Below are positions 1 to 9,203 of a DNA stretch of 64,000 bases, piece by piece. The notes below the pieces were generated by a model that was given only the letters and a program-made list of their open reading frames with translations, did no database searches and was not told the DNA's origin. The DNA is taken from assembly GCA_045541875.1 (NCBI GenBank), contig JAZQJX010000099.1:1-64000 (forward strand), in the 5' to 3' direction. Each line of letters starts with the position of its first letter. The first letter of the stretch is position 1. The stretch comes from RGIG1828 sp045541875. GTDB lineage: Bacteria; Bacillota; Clostridia; UMGS1810. Made by a program: the position numbers and the translations under genes.

Positions 1-7
1 CAATCAT
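1..7 (-). CDS. Start of a divergent gene, truncated by the window edge
   Basis: On the minus strand an ATG (7-5) is followed by ATT and the window ends. It sits 8 to 9 bases downstream of an AGGAGTG ribosome binding site, and a textbook promoter lies further upstream (34-62). Only two codons are visible, so nothing can be said about the product. The call rests on the start signals alone. Confidence 0.45.
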
Positions 8-33
8 ATTTTTCACTCCTGTTTTTGAGGATT

Positions 34-62
34 ATTGTAACACAAGAAAAACACCTGGTCAA
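34..62 (-). promoter_or_regulatory. Sigma-A promoter of the truncated divergent gene
   Basis: Read on the minus strand: TTGACC (62-57), a 17-nt spacer, TACAAT (39-34). The expected transcript start lies near position 27, about 20 nt before the candidate ATG. Confidence 0.65.
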
Positions 63-180
63 TACTTTTTGGACATTTTGTGCTATTTTCAAAACAATTC
101 TCTATTGATTTGCCACTGATAAATCTGTTACACTCTTCTCGTAAGCGTATTAACCACATGTATTGTATGTTTAATACGGC

Positions 181-429
181 AAATTGGAGTTTGTCGCTCT
201 GTTTGAAGATGAATTTTGCACCAGAGCGTTGCCTCCCTTGCCTAAAGGGAGGGGGACCAAACGATAGTTTGGTGGAGGGATTTGAATGTGCACAAATGCA
301 GTATTTATAAGTGCTTGAGTTATAAAATGAATCCTCCCGTCACGCTGACGCGTGCCACCCTCCTTTAGGCAAGGAGGGCTTTCGCCACAGTGTTTTGTTC
401 ATCATAATTAGAACGTTAAACTCCAATTT
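181..429. repeat. MITE/REP-like structured intergenic element
   Basis: The element is bounded by 12-bp inverted repeats, AAATTGGAGTTT (181-192) and its complement (418-429). Inside are two GC-rich hairpins, about 232-252 and 359-379. Each is self-complementary and they are near-complementary to each other, sharing the core TTGCCTAAAG / CTTTAGGCAA. Smaller hairpins lie at about 256-271 (CCAAAC/GTTTGG) and 338-350 (CGTCA/TGACG). The element is far more GC-rich than its AT-rich surroundings and has no convincing ORF. The 76-codon frame at 80-310 crosses its edge and lacks a ribosome binding site. A mobile or recombination-derived repeat is inferred; no second copy is present in the window. Confidence 0.6.
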
Positions 430-658
430 AACAAATTATAAAACTGGCGATTGTAGGGAAGAACTAAAGAATTGATAAAAAATGATAGTTGCGTTATTGA
501 ATCTATTAACATTTAAATTCTTCATATCATTTACAGGATTTATTAGTATTTTAACGAAGTTCAAGTGAAAATCTTCCGCTATAAACTCAGGTTCGGATGA
601 CTACTGTCAGGCTATATTGACGAAGTTGTTTTATACAACGTTTAAGTTGTTTTTTGCA

Positions 659-687
659 TTGACATAATAGAGGAATTTGAGTATTAT
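659..687 (+). promoter_or_regulatory. Candidate distal promoter of the SLH/heparinase operon
   Basis: TTGACA (659-664), 17-nt spacer, TATTAT (682-687). The -35 box is perfect. No gene starts nearby, so it would give a long leader to the gene at 1142. Confidence 0.45.
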
Positions 688-958
688 TTTCTTAGAATAA
701 TATCAATTGCTGTAATTGATTAAATTACGTTTAAAACTACACACAAAATGCAATATATAAAATACAATTTGCAAACTGTGAGTGGTGCTTTTGTGTTAGA
801 ATAAATTTAAGGAAAATATTAAGGTTTTTATTAATTAAAGAAAATGTCCGGGATGTGATGTGTACATATACCGTGACTTGTATAGATTTATATAATCACG
901 ATGTTTACTGAACATTAAGAAACAGCAACATTCTGTTAATTTTGAGCAATATTTCTTA

Positions 959-987
959 TTGTTTTTTTCGCGTTTTTGATATATAAT
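959..987 (+). promoter_or_regulatory. Candidate proximal promoter of the SLH/heparinase operon
   Basis: TTGTTT (959-964), 17-nt spacer, TATAAT (982-987). A second TATAAT at 1099-1104 in the repeated TTGATATATAAT context has only a weak -35 (TTTAAT, 1076-1081). Confidence 0.45.
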
Positions 988-1141
988 GTTTACAGGACAA
1001 AATTTGAGTAACGGGCTAAGGAATGTATTCGGAAAAAACCAATAAAACGGACACATTTTTTGCAAATTATTCCGCTTTAATAAGTACCATAATTGATATA
1101 TAATATTAACATAACCAAAAAAGGAAAAAGGAGAATTAACT

Positions 1142-2809
1142 ATGAAAAAAGTTTTTGCATCATTACTCATTTTTATGCTCTGCATCAGTATGACTGTATG
1201 TGCAGATGTTAAAGTTGAAGTAATTGATCTGTACGAAGATGTGATCAGAATTTCAGGAGAAGCATCAGATGGTGATAATGTTTTTGTTTCGGTTTTCAAC
1301 CCCGGTTTTTCATCTGCCAGCCTTCCTCTTAGCGCAAACGATGCTCTCATTTTCTATGATACCGCAATTGCCGGCAACGGAGAATTCTCTGTTGATGCAA
1401 AACTTCATTCAAGAAACAATTCCGATGGCGGTATATATAAGATTATGGTGACAACCGAGGACAAAACAGAAGAACTTGATTTCAACTATTATTTCTACGG
1501 CAAAAAGATTCAGGCTATCAGAGATACAAACACAAGTGACGATTTATCTGATATTGTAGATAATATCTACACCATATATTCTCTTTCTGAATCTGACATA
1601 TACAAAACAACATCAAAAGAAACAATAGCCGGCGTTCTTGAAAATCTTCCTGATATTGAAGAAGATGTAAATGTGATGAATGACACTTTGAAAAAATCTC
1701 TTTGCATCGCCGCATACAAAGACGGAAATGAAAAACTTGTTGCAGACGGAACTGTAATGTATGCAAGCATGTTTGCTCCTGACGAATCTCTCTATGAAGA
1801 CTATCTCGGAAACCTTTCATCCGTTGGTGTTGATTCTGTTCACGAAAAACTTCTTGATGCTGGTTGCGACAGTCTTGATGCAATAAAAGAAAAATTTGAA
1901 GAACTCACTCTTTTGAATCTCATATGTAACTATAAAGACTCAGGATACGGTCATGTCAAGACTTTCTTTGCAAAATATGATGAATCATTTGAAGAATATG
2001 GCATTGACACAGACGATGTATCAAAGGTTAAAGATAAAACCTCTGTATATAAAACACTTGCAAATTCTGATTGTGACACACTGGAAGAACTTGCAGATAC
2101 GTATGAAAAAGCACTAAAAAAAGCAAACTCATCCTCCGATATGGGTGGGGGAGGAGGCGGTGGCGGTACAAGTTCCGCAACCGACAAATATCCGGATGTT
2201 GCACCTCAGGTTTCCGGAACAACTGAAGGAACAGGAGCAGTTGAAAACACCTATTTACCATTTGGTGATGTTTCTGATGATCACTGGGCAAGAGAGAGCA
2301 TATTCAGACTCTATAAATCAAATGTCATTTCAGGCAAATCTGCCTCATCCTTTGCACCAAATGATACAGTAACAAGAGAAGAATTTGCAAAGATGATTGT
2401 CATTGCATTTTTCGGAAAACCAAATGAAACCACAACAAACTTTACAGATGTTACCGGATGGTCAGTTCCATATGTTTCCAAAGCCGCAAATCTTGGAATA
2501 GTCAACGGAATTGCAGAGGGAATTTTCTCACCGGGTGCAAGCGTGACAAGACAGCAGGCTGCAACATTTGTTGCAAGAGCGTTGAAAGTTAAAAACTTTG
2601 AATCAGATAAAGAAGCAAAAATCTTTAATGATGACGAAAGTATAAGCGACTGGGCAAAAGACAGCGTATCTCTTCTTTCCTCTGAAGGAGTTTTAGTCGG
2701 AAGAGAAAATGGCGGATTTGCTCCTCTCGATAATGTAACAAGGGCAGAGGCAGCAAAAATCATATATGAAAGTTTGAAATTACTTGGAGGTGAAAATGTT
2801 GAAGCATAG
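1142..2809 (+). CDS. Secreted S-layer homology (SLH) domain protein
   Basis: A 555-residue secreted protein with a signal peptide (1 to about 21, MKKVFASLL start). An N-terminal Ig-like region is followed by a mainly helical middle region and a linker of eight consecutive glycines (residues 335-342). Three C-terminal SLH repeats begin near residues 374, 434 and 494, with typical FxDV...A..GI..G...F.P...VTR.E pattern. SLH domains bind secondary cell-wall polymers, so the protein should be anchored to the cell surface. The start is fixed by AAGGAG about 8 nt upstream. It is the first gene of a nine-gene co-directional run and overlaps the next gene by 14 bp. The N-terminal and middle regions have no recognised function; they could be a scaffold or a binding module. 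Confidence 0.85.
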   Translation: MKKVFASLLIFMLCISMTVCADVKVEVIDLYEDVIRISGEASDGDNVFVSVFNPGFSSASLPLSANDALIFYDTAIAGNGEFSVDAKLHSRNNSDGGIYKIMVTTEDKTEELDFNYYFYGKKIQAIRDTNTSDDLSDIVDNIYTIYSLSESDIYKTTSKETIAGVLENLPDIEEDVNVMNDTLKKSLCIAAYKDGNEKLVADGTVMYASMFAPDESLYEDYLGNLSSVGVDSVHEKLLDAGCDSLDAIKEKFEELTLLNLICNYKDSGYGHVKTFFAKYDESFEEYGIDTDDVSKVKDKTSVYKTLANSDCDTLEELADTYEKALKKANSSSDMGGGGGGGGTSSATDKYPDVAPQVSGTTEGTGAVENTYLPFGDVSDDHWARESIFRLYKSNVISGKSASSFAPNDTVTREEFAKMIVIAFFGKPNETTTNFTDVTGWSVPYVSKAANLGIVNGIAEGIFSPGASVTRQQAATFVARALKVKNFESDKEAKIFNDDESISDWAKDSVSLLSSEGVLVGRENGGFAPLDNVTRAEAAKIIYESLKLLGGENVEA

Positions 2810-5441
2810 AATAATAACACTTATAATTTCGTTTGCATTAACGATTTGCTGTGCAACCGGTTTCACTTTCGCTGCAGAATCCCAGCAGCCGGTCATGTCT
2901 CAGGATTTTGAATTTGCACTTTCCTGCGGAATTTTTGGTGAAAGTCTTGTGCCTTCATCAACTGTCACCCGTATAGAACTTGCAGAAATTTATACAAACA
3001 TAATTATGAATGACACTGCAGATATAGAAGGTGCCGAAAGCAAGTATTTTACCGATGTTGACTATGATCTTGCATATTATGCAGATTTTGTTGCATCTGC
3101 AAAACTTATGGGAGGAATAGGGAACGGACTTTTTGCCCCCTATGAAAATGTTACATATCAGCAGTTTTTGAAAACTATAGTATCTTTCCTTGGTTATGAT
3201 GTTAAAGCACAGAGTCTTGGCGGATATCCGTCAGGCTATGCTGCAGTTGCCGCACAACTTGGATTAAATCTTCCAAGCAAAGTTTCTCCCGACAGTTTCA
3301 TAACTGCAGAAGGTGTTGCAACCATATTTAAAATTGCCGCATCTTGTCCCTTATATGACGTTGCAGGATATGGCGATGTGTCGGAGTATTACGAAATAAC
3401 ACAGATAAATTACCTGTCAAAATATCTCAAAATCAATTTCATGTCCAATGTTGTCAAAGGAAATTATATTTCCAACATCTATAACAGCGACGAACTCAAA
3501 TATAACGAAATAATCATTGGTTCTGAAAAATTCATCTTTGATCCTGACAAATTTATTCTCAATGATCTTCTTGGTCATAAAGTCGATGTATACTACAAGG
3601 AAATAAATAACGTAAAGCACATAATCTATGCTGAAGATAACATTTACAACCGTGTGATAGAAATTGACGGAAAAGATGTTGATGTAAAAGATGATACTCT
3701 CATCTACTATGAAGGTTTTAAAGATAAGGAAATACGTTTTTCTGATGATGTAAACATACTTTTCAACGGTGGTATCTGTGAAAACTATAACAATGCCACA
3801 TTTAATGCGTGGAACAATACTTATCGTGATGGCGGTATCAAAGCAATAGATAACAACTATGACGGAAAATATGATTATATTATGATTGATGCATATGATA
3901 CCTATGTTGTTTCAAGTATCAAAGATGATATTATTCACACAAGTTACCGTGATGGATATATAATCAAAATAAATGATTATGAAGATGGCAAAAATGTTCT
4001 TTTCAGAAACCTTGACGGTAAACCCATAAAAATGTCTGATGTAGAAGACGGAAGCGTTATCAGTGTTTCAAAAGACCTTAACGGAAGAATAACAAATATA
4101 TTTGTTACAAATGATATTTTTGTTTCTGAAGTTTCATCAATTGAAATTCAGGATGGAAAGTATTATTTCGGTTTTGGTGACAGAGTTTTTGAACCCTCTG
4201 AATCCTTGGCGCTCAATCCTCAACTTGAAAGAGTTGAAATTGGTCAGAGAATGAAACTTATGTTCAACAAAGACGGTCTGGTTTCAGACATAGAAGCACT
4301 CGGATATCATAGCAACAGCGTTGCAATGGTTGTTGATTCAAAAGTCGGAACAGGACTTGAAGCAGGAGAAAGTGCATATCTTAAACTTTTCACATCAGAA
4401 GGTTCATTCATAGAGTGTCCTCTCACGTCAAAAGTAAATGTGACCTATGGCGGTGTTCAGTCTGTCGAAAAAGGTGTAGATGTTATTGCAATGCTCGGCA
4501 CAACTGAGGAAGGCGAAGTTGTAAGACAGCCCGTATATTACAGACTCAACGAAAATAAGGAACTTAACTGGATTTCAATTTGCAATCCCGAATCAGGCTC
4601 AATTGATGGGTTGCATGAAATCGGAGTGACTTCAGGAGAATACCGTGGCGGTTCTACCATGAGTATCGCAGGAAAAGTTCTTACAAAAGGTGCAATATAC
4701 TTTTGTGTTCCCTCCGAAGATGACAGGGATAGAGAAGAAATGTATGAAATCAAAACTCTTCCCGGCGGATATTCTGTTACCGTAACAGCTTACGGAGATA
4801 CAAAAGACACAAAACTTGCAACAGTTCTTGTTAAATATGATAATAATCCCGGATCAAGTATGAATAATGATACAAACATTTTCGTTATTGATTCCATAAC
4901 AAAAGCAATAGATTCATATGGTGATGAAAAACTCAAAGTACGTGGATTAATGGATAAACGCGAATGTGAATATTACGCAGATGAAGCGGTAATGAAAATT
5001 GCTCTCAATGGAACTCTTCCCGAAAAGGGTGATATTGTCAGATTGAGTCTTGGTAAGGGCGATACAATCAGCGCTTGCGTTATGACATACGACAGATCAG
5101 AGAAACAACTGCATGACACAACCGGATATGCTATTAGTGAAAATCCAAGTACATCATCCTATGCAAATCCATATAGAGTTTTGCTTGGTAAAATCATATA
5201 TGCCAATGATGTGTTTATGACTTTGAGAATATATAATTCAAATGGTACATATACTGACGAATCATATCTCAAATCTGATTTCACATACTATAAATATGAA
5301 AAAGTCAGCGAATCAAAAGCAACAGTGTCTGTTGCATCTGCATCAGATTTCTATATGTTGCCGGATGGTGAAACTGATAATCGTGATGTATTCATTCATC
5401 TCAGATCCGGTGATCCCAGATCCATTGTACTTTACAAATAA
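2796..5441 (+). CDS. Large secreted protein with N-terminal SLH repeats
   Basis: An 881-residue secreted protein. The start is taken at ATG 2796, preceded by GGAGG at 2786-2790; an in-frame TTG at 2784 overlaps that ribosome binding site and is unlikely. A signal peptide (about 1-28) is followed by one or two divergent SLH-type repeats (about residues 35-190, with VTRIELAEIY and FAPYENVTYQQF signatures). The rest, about 650 residues, is predicted beta-rich by composition and has repeated short Asp/Gly strands; I do not recognise the fold. The start lies inside the end of the preceding SLH gene, so the two are probably translationally coupled. The context suggests a surface structural or glycan-handling protein. 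The function is unknown. Confidence 0.8.
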   Translation: MLKHRIITLIISFALTICCATGFTFAAESQQPVMSQDFEFALSCGIFGESLVPSSTVTRIELAEIYTNIIMNDTADIEGAESKYFTDVDYDLAYYADFVASAKLMGGIGNGLFAPYENVTYQQFLKTIVSFLGYDVKAQSLGGYPSGYAAVAAQLGLNLPSKVSPDSFITAEGVATIFKIAASCPLYDVAGYGDVSEYYEITQINYLSKYLKINFMSNVVKGNYISNIYNSDELKYNEIIIGSEKFIFDPDKFILNDLLGHKVDVYYKEINNVKHIIYAEDNIYNRVIEIDGKDVDVKDDTLIYYEGFKDKEIRFSDDVNILFNGGICENYNNATFNAWNNTYRDGGIKAIDNNYDGKYDYIMIDAYDTYVVSSIKDDIIHTSYRDGYIIKINDYEDGKNVLFRNLDGKPIKMSDVEDGSVISVSKDLNGRITNIFVTNDIFVSEVSSIEIQDGKYYFGFGDRVFEPSESLALNPQLERVEIGQRMKLMFNKDGLVSDIEALGYHSNSVAMVVDSKVGTGLEAGESAYLKLFTSEGSFIECPLTSKVNVTYGGVQSVEKGVDVIAMLGTTEEGEVVRQPVYYRLNENKELNWISICNPESGSIDGLHEIGVTSGEYRGGSTMSIAGKVLTKGAIYFCVPSEDDRDREEMYEIKTLPGGYSVTVTAYGDTKDTKLATVLVKYDNNPGSSMNNDTNIFVIDSITKAIDSYGDEKLKVRGLMDKRECEYYADEAVMKIALNGTLPEKGDIVRLSLGKGDTISACVMTYDRSEKQLHDTTGYAISENPSTSSYANPYRVLLGKIIYANDVFMTLRIYNSNGTYTDESYLKSDFTYYKYEKVSESKATVSVASASDFYMLPDGETDNRDVFIHLRSGDPRSIVLYK

Positions 5442-5458
5442 TGAGGGAGGATAATAAA

Positions 5459-8400
5459 ATGAAAAAAATTATAGCTTTAGTTCTTTCAATTTTCTTGGTT
5501 TTCGCATCCATACCTTCATTTGCTTATGACATTAAGTATTATCAGACCGTATCAAATAATGACCTCAATCTTCCTCTTGATGAAAAAACAACAGTTGCAG
5601 ACGGAAGTATAGCAGTAGAGGCTGAAGATATGGAATTTGGCGATGATGCCAAAATAGTTGAAGACGAATCAGCATCGGGCGGGAAAGGTCTCAAACCCTC
5701 CGGTGTCAATTTTACAAATGACCACACAAAGATTTTAAAACCAACAATGGAGCTTAAAATCAATGTTCCTGAAAGCGAATATGGAAACTATACTCTTTGG
5801 GTGAGAATTAAATGTATTAACACATCCGCGTATTCATATTTTGAAAGTTTCAGAGGTTATCAGGGTGTAACAGAAGGATATGCTTCACGTTTCTTCTCTG
5901 TTAATCCGGATTACTTCTGGCAGCAGGTAGGCTCAGGAGCTGTCAGAAACAACCAGTTTGTATATTCAATCAAATACAGAGACGTTGGATTTATACTTGA
6001 CAAATTCGTTCTTACAGATGATTCATCTTTCGTTCCATCCGGCAAAGATGACCTTCCGTTCTCAATGTCAGGTGTTCAGACAGATGGTGGACTCTATCCA
6101 AAGCCTGAAATCACACCGCCTGCAGGAGAACATCCGAGAGTTTTAATTACAAAAGATAAGATTCCTCAACTCAAAGAAAATATTAAACATCCTCTTTTGA
6201 AGAACATATATAGTCAGGTTGCAGAAAATGCAAATAAAATTCTTGATTGCAGACTTCCTTCAAAGAAAAATAATTTCCCCATATCTCTCGGATTTGATGT
6301 TCAGTCAAGAGCGTTTATGTATCTGATTGGTGAGGTAGACAAGGAACACGCAAAACAGACTGTAAGATATATGCTTGACCTCTATGAAACAATGGAGTGG
6401 GACAGATCCGTTGGTGATATAACAAGAACAATCGGTACAGCAGTAGCCCTTTCAGGTATAGTATATGACTGGTGCTATGATGTCTTGACACAAGAGGACA
6501 AAGACAAACTCATCGGCTATATGCTTTCAACTTCAGCACTCATGGAAATAGGCTATCCTACAACCACAAGAGAAACATTTGCCGGTCACGGTGGTGAAGG
6601 TGATGCTTTCTATTTCCAGCTTGCAGCAGCAATTGCAATTTATGATGAAAATCAGAGTATGTACAATAACGTTGCAGGAATGCTCTTTGAACATGCTTTT
6701 GAAACAAGAGAATACTTCAACAAGAGTATGAATCATCCTGCAGGTAGTGCCTACGGTCCCACAAGATATGCTTGGGAAGCCCTTTGTCAGATAGTCTTTG
6801 ACCGTATGGGTTATCCCGGAGTTATGGGAAATGATTTCGGAAAAACATCACTCAGATGGATTCACGACCGTCTTCCTAACGGTTTCTGGTCAGAAGACGG
6901 CGACTCATATCTTTACTGGTCACCTGAATCAGGACCATACTATCACTCAAATGATTATCCCATAATGCTCTATGATGCATATTTTGGAAATGAATATGCA
7001 CAAGGTGAATATATCAAACAGCTTTCACTCAAAAGTTACAAAGCAGGAAAATCTCTCTATGATAATGGTATAATAACGCTTCTTGTTTTTGATCCCAATA
7101 TGCCATATGCATATCCCGATGATGAAGGTAAAGTAAGACCTCTTTCATACGCAACAAAATATCCTCTCACAGCAGTGTTTGCGAGAACTTCATGGCGTTC
7201 GGGAGTCAACGGTGAAACCGCAGTTGTATTTATGAATGGTCAGGAAAAACTTGTTGGTGACCATGACCATGATCATTCTGATATAGGTCACTTCTCAATC
7301 TACTATAAAGGCACTCTTACAGCCCAGGGTGGAACCTATCAGGGTGAAACAGGCGGATGGGGTAATAATCACTACTTTAACTACTACAGACGTTCCGTTT
7401 CACACAACTGTATCACTGTGTATGATCCTTCCGAAGTATATTATGTAGGATATAACAAGAAGACATATGCGAACGATGGCGGTCAGAAGATTGAAAAGAA
7501 TTCAGATTTCCTTCCTGAATTCCTTGAGCATCCCGATGAAGCAAAAACCGAAGGCCTCTACATCGGACCAAATGAACAGACACCTGAATTTACATATCTG
7601 AAGACAAATCTTACAGGTGCATATTCAGAAAAGCTGACAAACTATACACGTTCAATGGTATCCCTTAACCTCTTCAACACAGACTATCCTCTTGCTTTTA
7701 TTGTCTGGGATGATGTTTCATCTACAGATCCGTCATTCAAAAAGACTTGGAACATTCAGGCAATCTCCGAACCTCAGGTCAAAGGCAATACAACCATTAT
7801 AGGACGAGACCAATACGACCATTCAGGTAAACTCGTTGTGAAAACCCTACTTCCCAAATCTGCTGATTTGGTAAAGGTGGGTGGAGCCGGAAAAGACAGT
7901 TATGTTGATGGTCAGAACTATCCAAATGCAGACAAAGCAGCAATGGATAATGAACAGTCACAGTGGAGAGTTGAAATATCACCGAAACGTAGTGCAAAAG
8001 ACGACAAGTTCCTTCATGCTATGTATGTTACAGATTCCAAAAAGAATCTTCCTGAACTTCCTATGATTCAAGAATCAATGGGTTCATTTGAAGGCGTAAC
8101 AGTTATGGACAGAACCGTTCTTTTCTCAAGAAACAAAAACGGAGTGAATACAGTTTTCACACTTAACGTAAGAGATAATGGCTATGAGAAGATGTCAGTT
8201 CTTGTAACGGACCTTGAAGTCGGCAAATGGCAGATTGCAGGTGCAACTGAAACTTTGGTTGCTGAAGTAACAGAAGAAACAAATGCTCTTTATGCAAAAC
8301 TTGCTCCCGGAACATACACAGTTTCAAAAGTAAATGATGATACTGCCGTTACACCTGTTGAATCTGAATTTGATTCAAGAACATTAAGACTCGGTGATTA

Positions 8401-9190
8401 TAGCATTTACCAGCCAACAGGCGCTGACTTCATGTATAACTATGAGCCCACAATCATAAGAGATGGGGTTCCCTACATTTCAGAAACAGATCTCAGAGCA
8501 TGGGATTCAAATGTAACTGTTAGCGGCAACACAATCACACTCACAAGAGGAGACAACACTCTTACAATGACAATTGGCTCTGTCAATGCAACAAAGAATG
8601 GAGCACCATATACATTAGGTGGTGCACCATTTATCGCCGACAACGGTATTGTTTATGTGAGTGTTATGAATGTTGTTGATTTGTGCAAATATAATCTTGT
8701 ATATGATTCTCTTGCAAGACTTCTCAAAATTTCAGAAATCCGTACACTGGCTGACCTTGATAAACTTGGCGGACTTGAAAGTCTTGGCGTTCAGATTGAT
8801 TCATCAAAGATTATTACTCCCGTAACATTCTTCTCATCGTCAGATGACGGCAACGTTGCAGACAACCTCTTTGACTATAACACAACAACAAGATGGTCTG
8901 CAAACGGAGCGGGTGAATTCCTTGTTCTGGATTATGGCTCTGTTCGTGATTTTGACAAATTCCTGATGGGCTTCCTTGAAGGTGATTTGAGAAGCACAGC
9001 ATTTGACATTTTGATTTCAACAGATGGTGAAAATTACACCAAAGTACATTCATATAAGAGTAGCGGTAAAACACTCAACCTTGAAGAGTTCAAAGCTGAC
9101 TTTTCAGCTCGTTATATTAAGATGATATTCTATGGAAACACTCTTAATACATGGAACTCAGTCAACGAAATTATAACTGTTAAGAAATAA
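5459..9190 (+). CDS. Secreted heparinase II/III-fold protein with CBM, CuAO-like and F5/8 type C modules
   Basis: A 1243-residue multidomain protein, probably a polysaccharide lyase for an acidic glycan. The start is ATG 5459, after GGAGG; the upstream in-frame ATG at 5441 overlaps the ribosome binding site. Order: signal peptide (1 to about 23); CBM6/35-like sandwich (about 45-195, AVEAEDMEFG); heparinase N-terminal alpha/alpha toroid (about 220-530, with HPRVLITKDKI and FAGHGGEGD); beta-sandwich (about 570-960); copper-amine-oxidase-N-like module (about 1000-1095); C-terminal F5/8 type C (discoidin-like) domain (about 1110-1243). The beta-sandwich keeps a His-rich HDHDHSD cluster (H602, H604, H606, D608) and an SHN motif (H649), which match conserved sites of the heparinase II/III family. 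The substrate cannot be read from sequence. A paralog lies one gene downstream and lacks these histidines. Confidence 0.85.
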   Translation: MKKIIALVLSIFLVFASIPSFAYDIKYYQTVSNNDLNLPLDEKTTVADGSIAVEAEDMEFGDDAKIVEDESASGGKGLKPSGVNFTNDHTKILKPTMELKINVPESEYGNYTLWVRIKCINTSAYSYFESFRGYQGVTEGYASRFFSVNPDYFWQQVGSGAVRNNQFVYSIKYRDVGFILDKFVLTDDSSFVPSGKDDLPFSMSGVQTDGGLYPKPEITPPAGEHPRVLITKDKIPQLKENIKHPLLKNIYSQVAENANKILDCRLPSKKNNFPISLGFDVQSRAFMYLIGEVDKEHAKQTVRYMLDLYETMEWDRSVGDITRTIGTAVALSGIVYDWCYDVLTQEDKDKLIGYMLSTSALMEIGYPTTTRETFAGHGGEGDAFYFQLAAAIAIYDENQSMYNNVAGMLFEHAFETREYFNKSMNHPAGSAYGPTRYAWEALCQIVFDRMGYPGVMGNDFGKTSLRWIHDRLPNGFWSEDGDSYLYWSPESGPYYHSNDYPIMLYDAYFGNEYAQGEYIKQLSLKSYKAGKSLYDNGIITLLVFDPNMPYAYPDDEGKVRPLSYATKYPLTAVFARTSWRSGVNGETAVVFMNGQEKLVGDHDHDHSDIGHFSIYYKGTLTAQGGTYQGETGGWGNNHYFNYYRRSVSHNCITVYDPSEVYYVGYNKKTYANDGGQKIEKNSDFLPEFLEHPDEAKTEGLYIGPNEQTPEFTYLKTNLTGAYSEKLTNYTRSMVSLNLFNTDYPLAFIVWDDVSSTDPSFKKTWNIQAISEPQVKGNTTIIGRDQYDHSGKLVVKTLLPKSADLVKVGGAGKDSYVDGQNYPNADKAAMDNEQSQWRVEISPKRSAKDDKFLHAMYVTDSKKNLPELPMIQESMGSFEGVTVMDRTVLFSRNKNGVNTVFTLNVRDNGYEKMSVLVTDLEVGKWQIAGATETLVAEVTEETNALYAKLAPGTYTVSKVNDDTAVTPVESEFDSRTLRLGDYSIYQPTGADFMYNYEPTIIRDGVPYISETDLRAWDSNVTVSGNTITLTRGDNTLTMTIGSVNATKNGAPYTLGGAPFIADNGIVYVSVMNVVDLCKYNLVYDSLARLLKISEIRTLADLDKLGGLESLGVQIDSSKIITPVTFFSSSDDGNVADNLFDYNTTTRWSANGAGEFLVLDYGSVRDFDKFLMGFLEGDLRSTAFDILISTDGENYTKVHSYKSSGKTLNLEEFKADFSARYIKMIFYGNTLNTWNSVNEIITVKK

Positions 9191-9203
9191 GGAGGGGAAA
9201 TTA

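Larger units (their letters stand above)
430..1141. other. AT-rich non-coding region before the SLH operon
   Basis: About 700 bp with no credible gene. The minus-strand frame at 835-1350 runs antisense into the SLH gene and is rejected. The region holds two recognisable sigma-A-type promoters (659-687 and 959-987). It also holds a second copy of the TTGATATATAAT string (975-987 region and 1093-1104). If the upstream promoter is used, the operon has a leader of about 450 nt; if the proximal one is used, about 150 nt. No known riboswitch was recognised. Confidence 0.5.

Noticed and set aside
80..310. 76-codon plus-strand frame
   Set aside because: It runs through the promoter-side flank and into the hairpin repeat, has no ribosome binding site, and its composition is unlike the neighbouring genes.
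835..1350. 171-codon minus-strand frame
   Set aside because: It lies antisense to the start of the SLH gene, which has a clear ribosome binding site and signal peptide. No start signal supports it.
1951..2187. Minus-strand frame with a run of prolines
   Set aside because: The prolines are the antisense reading of the polyglycine linker in the SLH protein.
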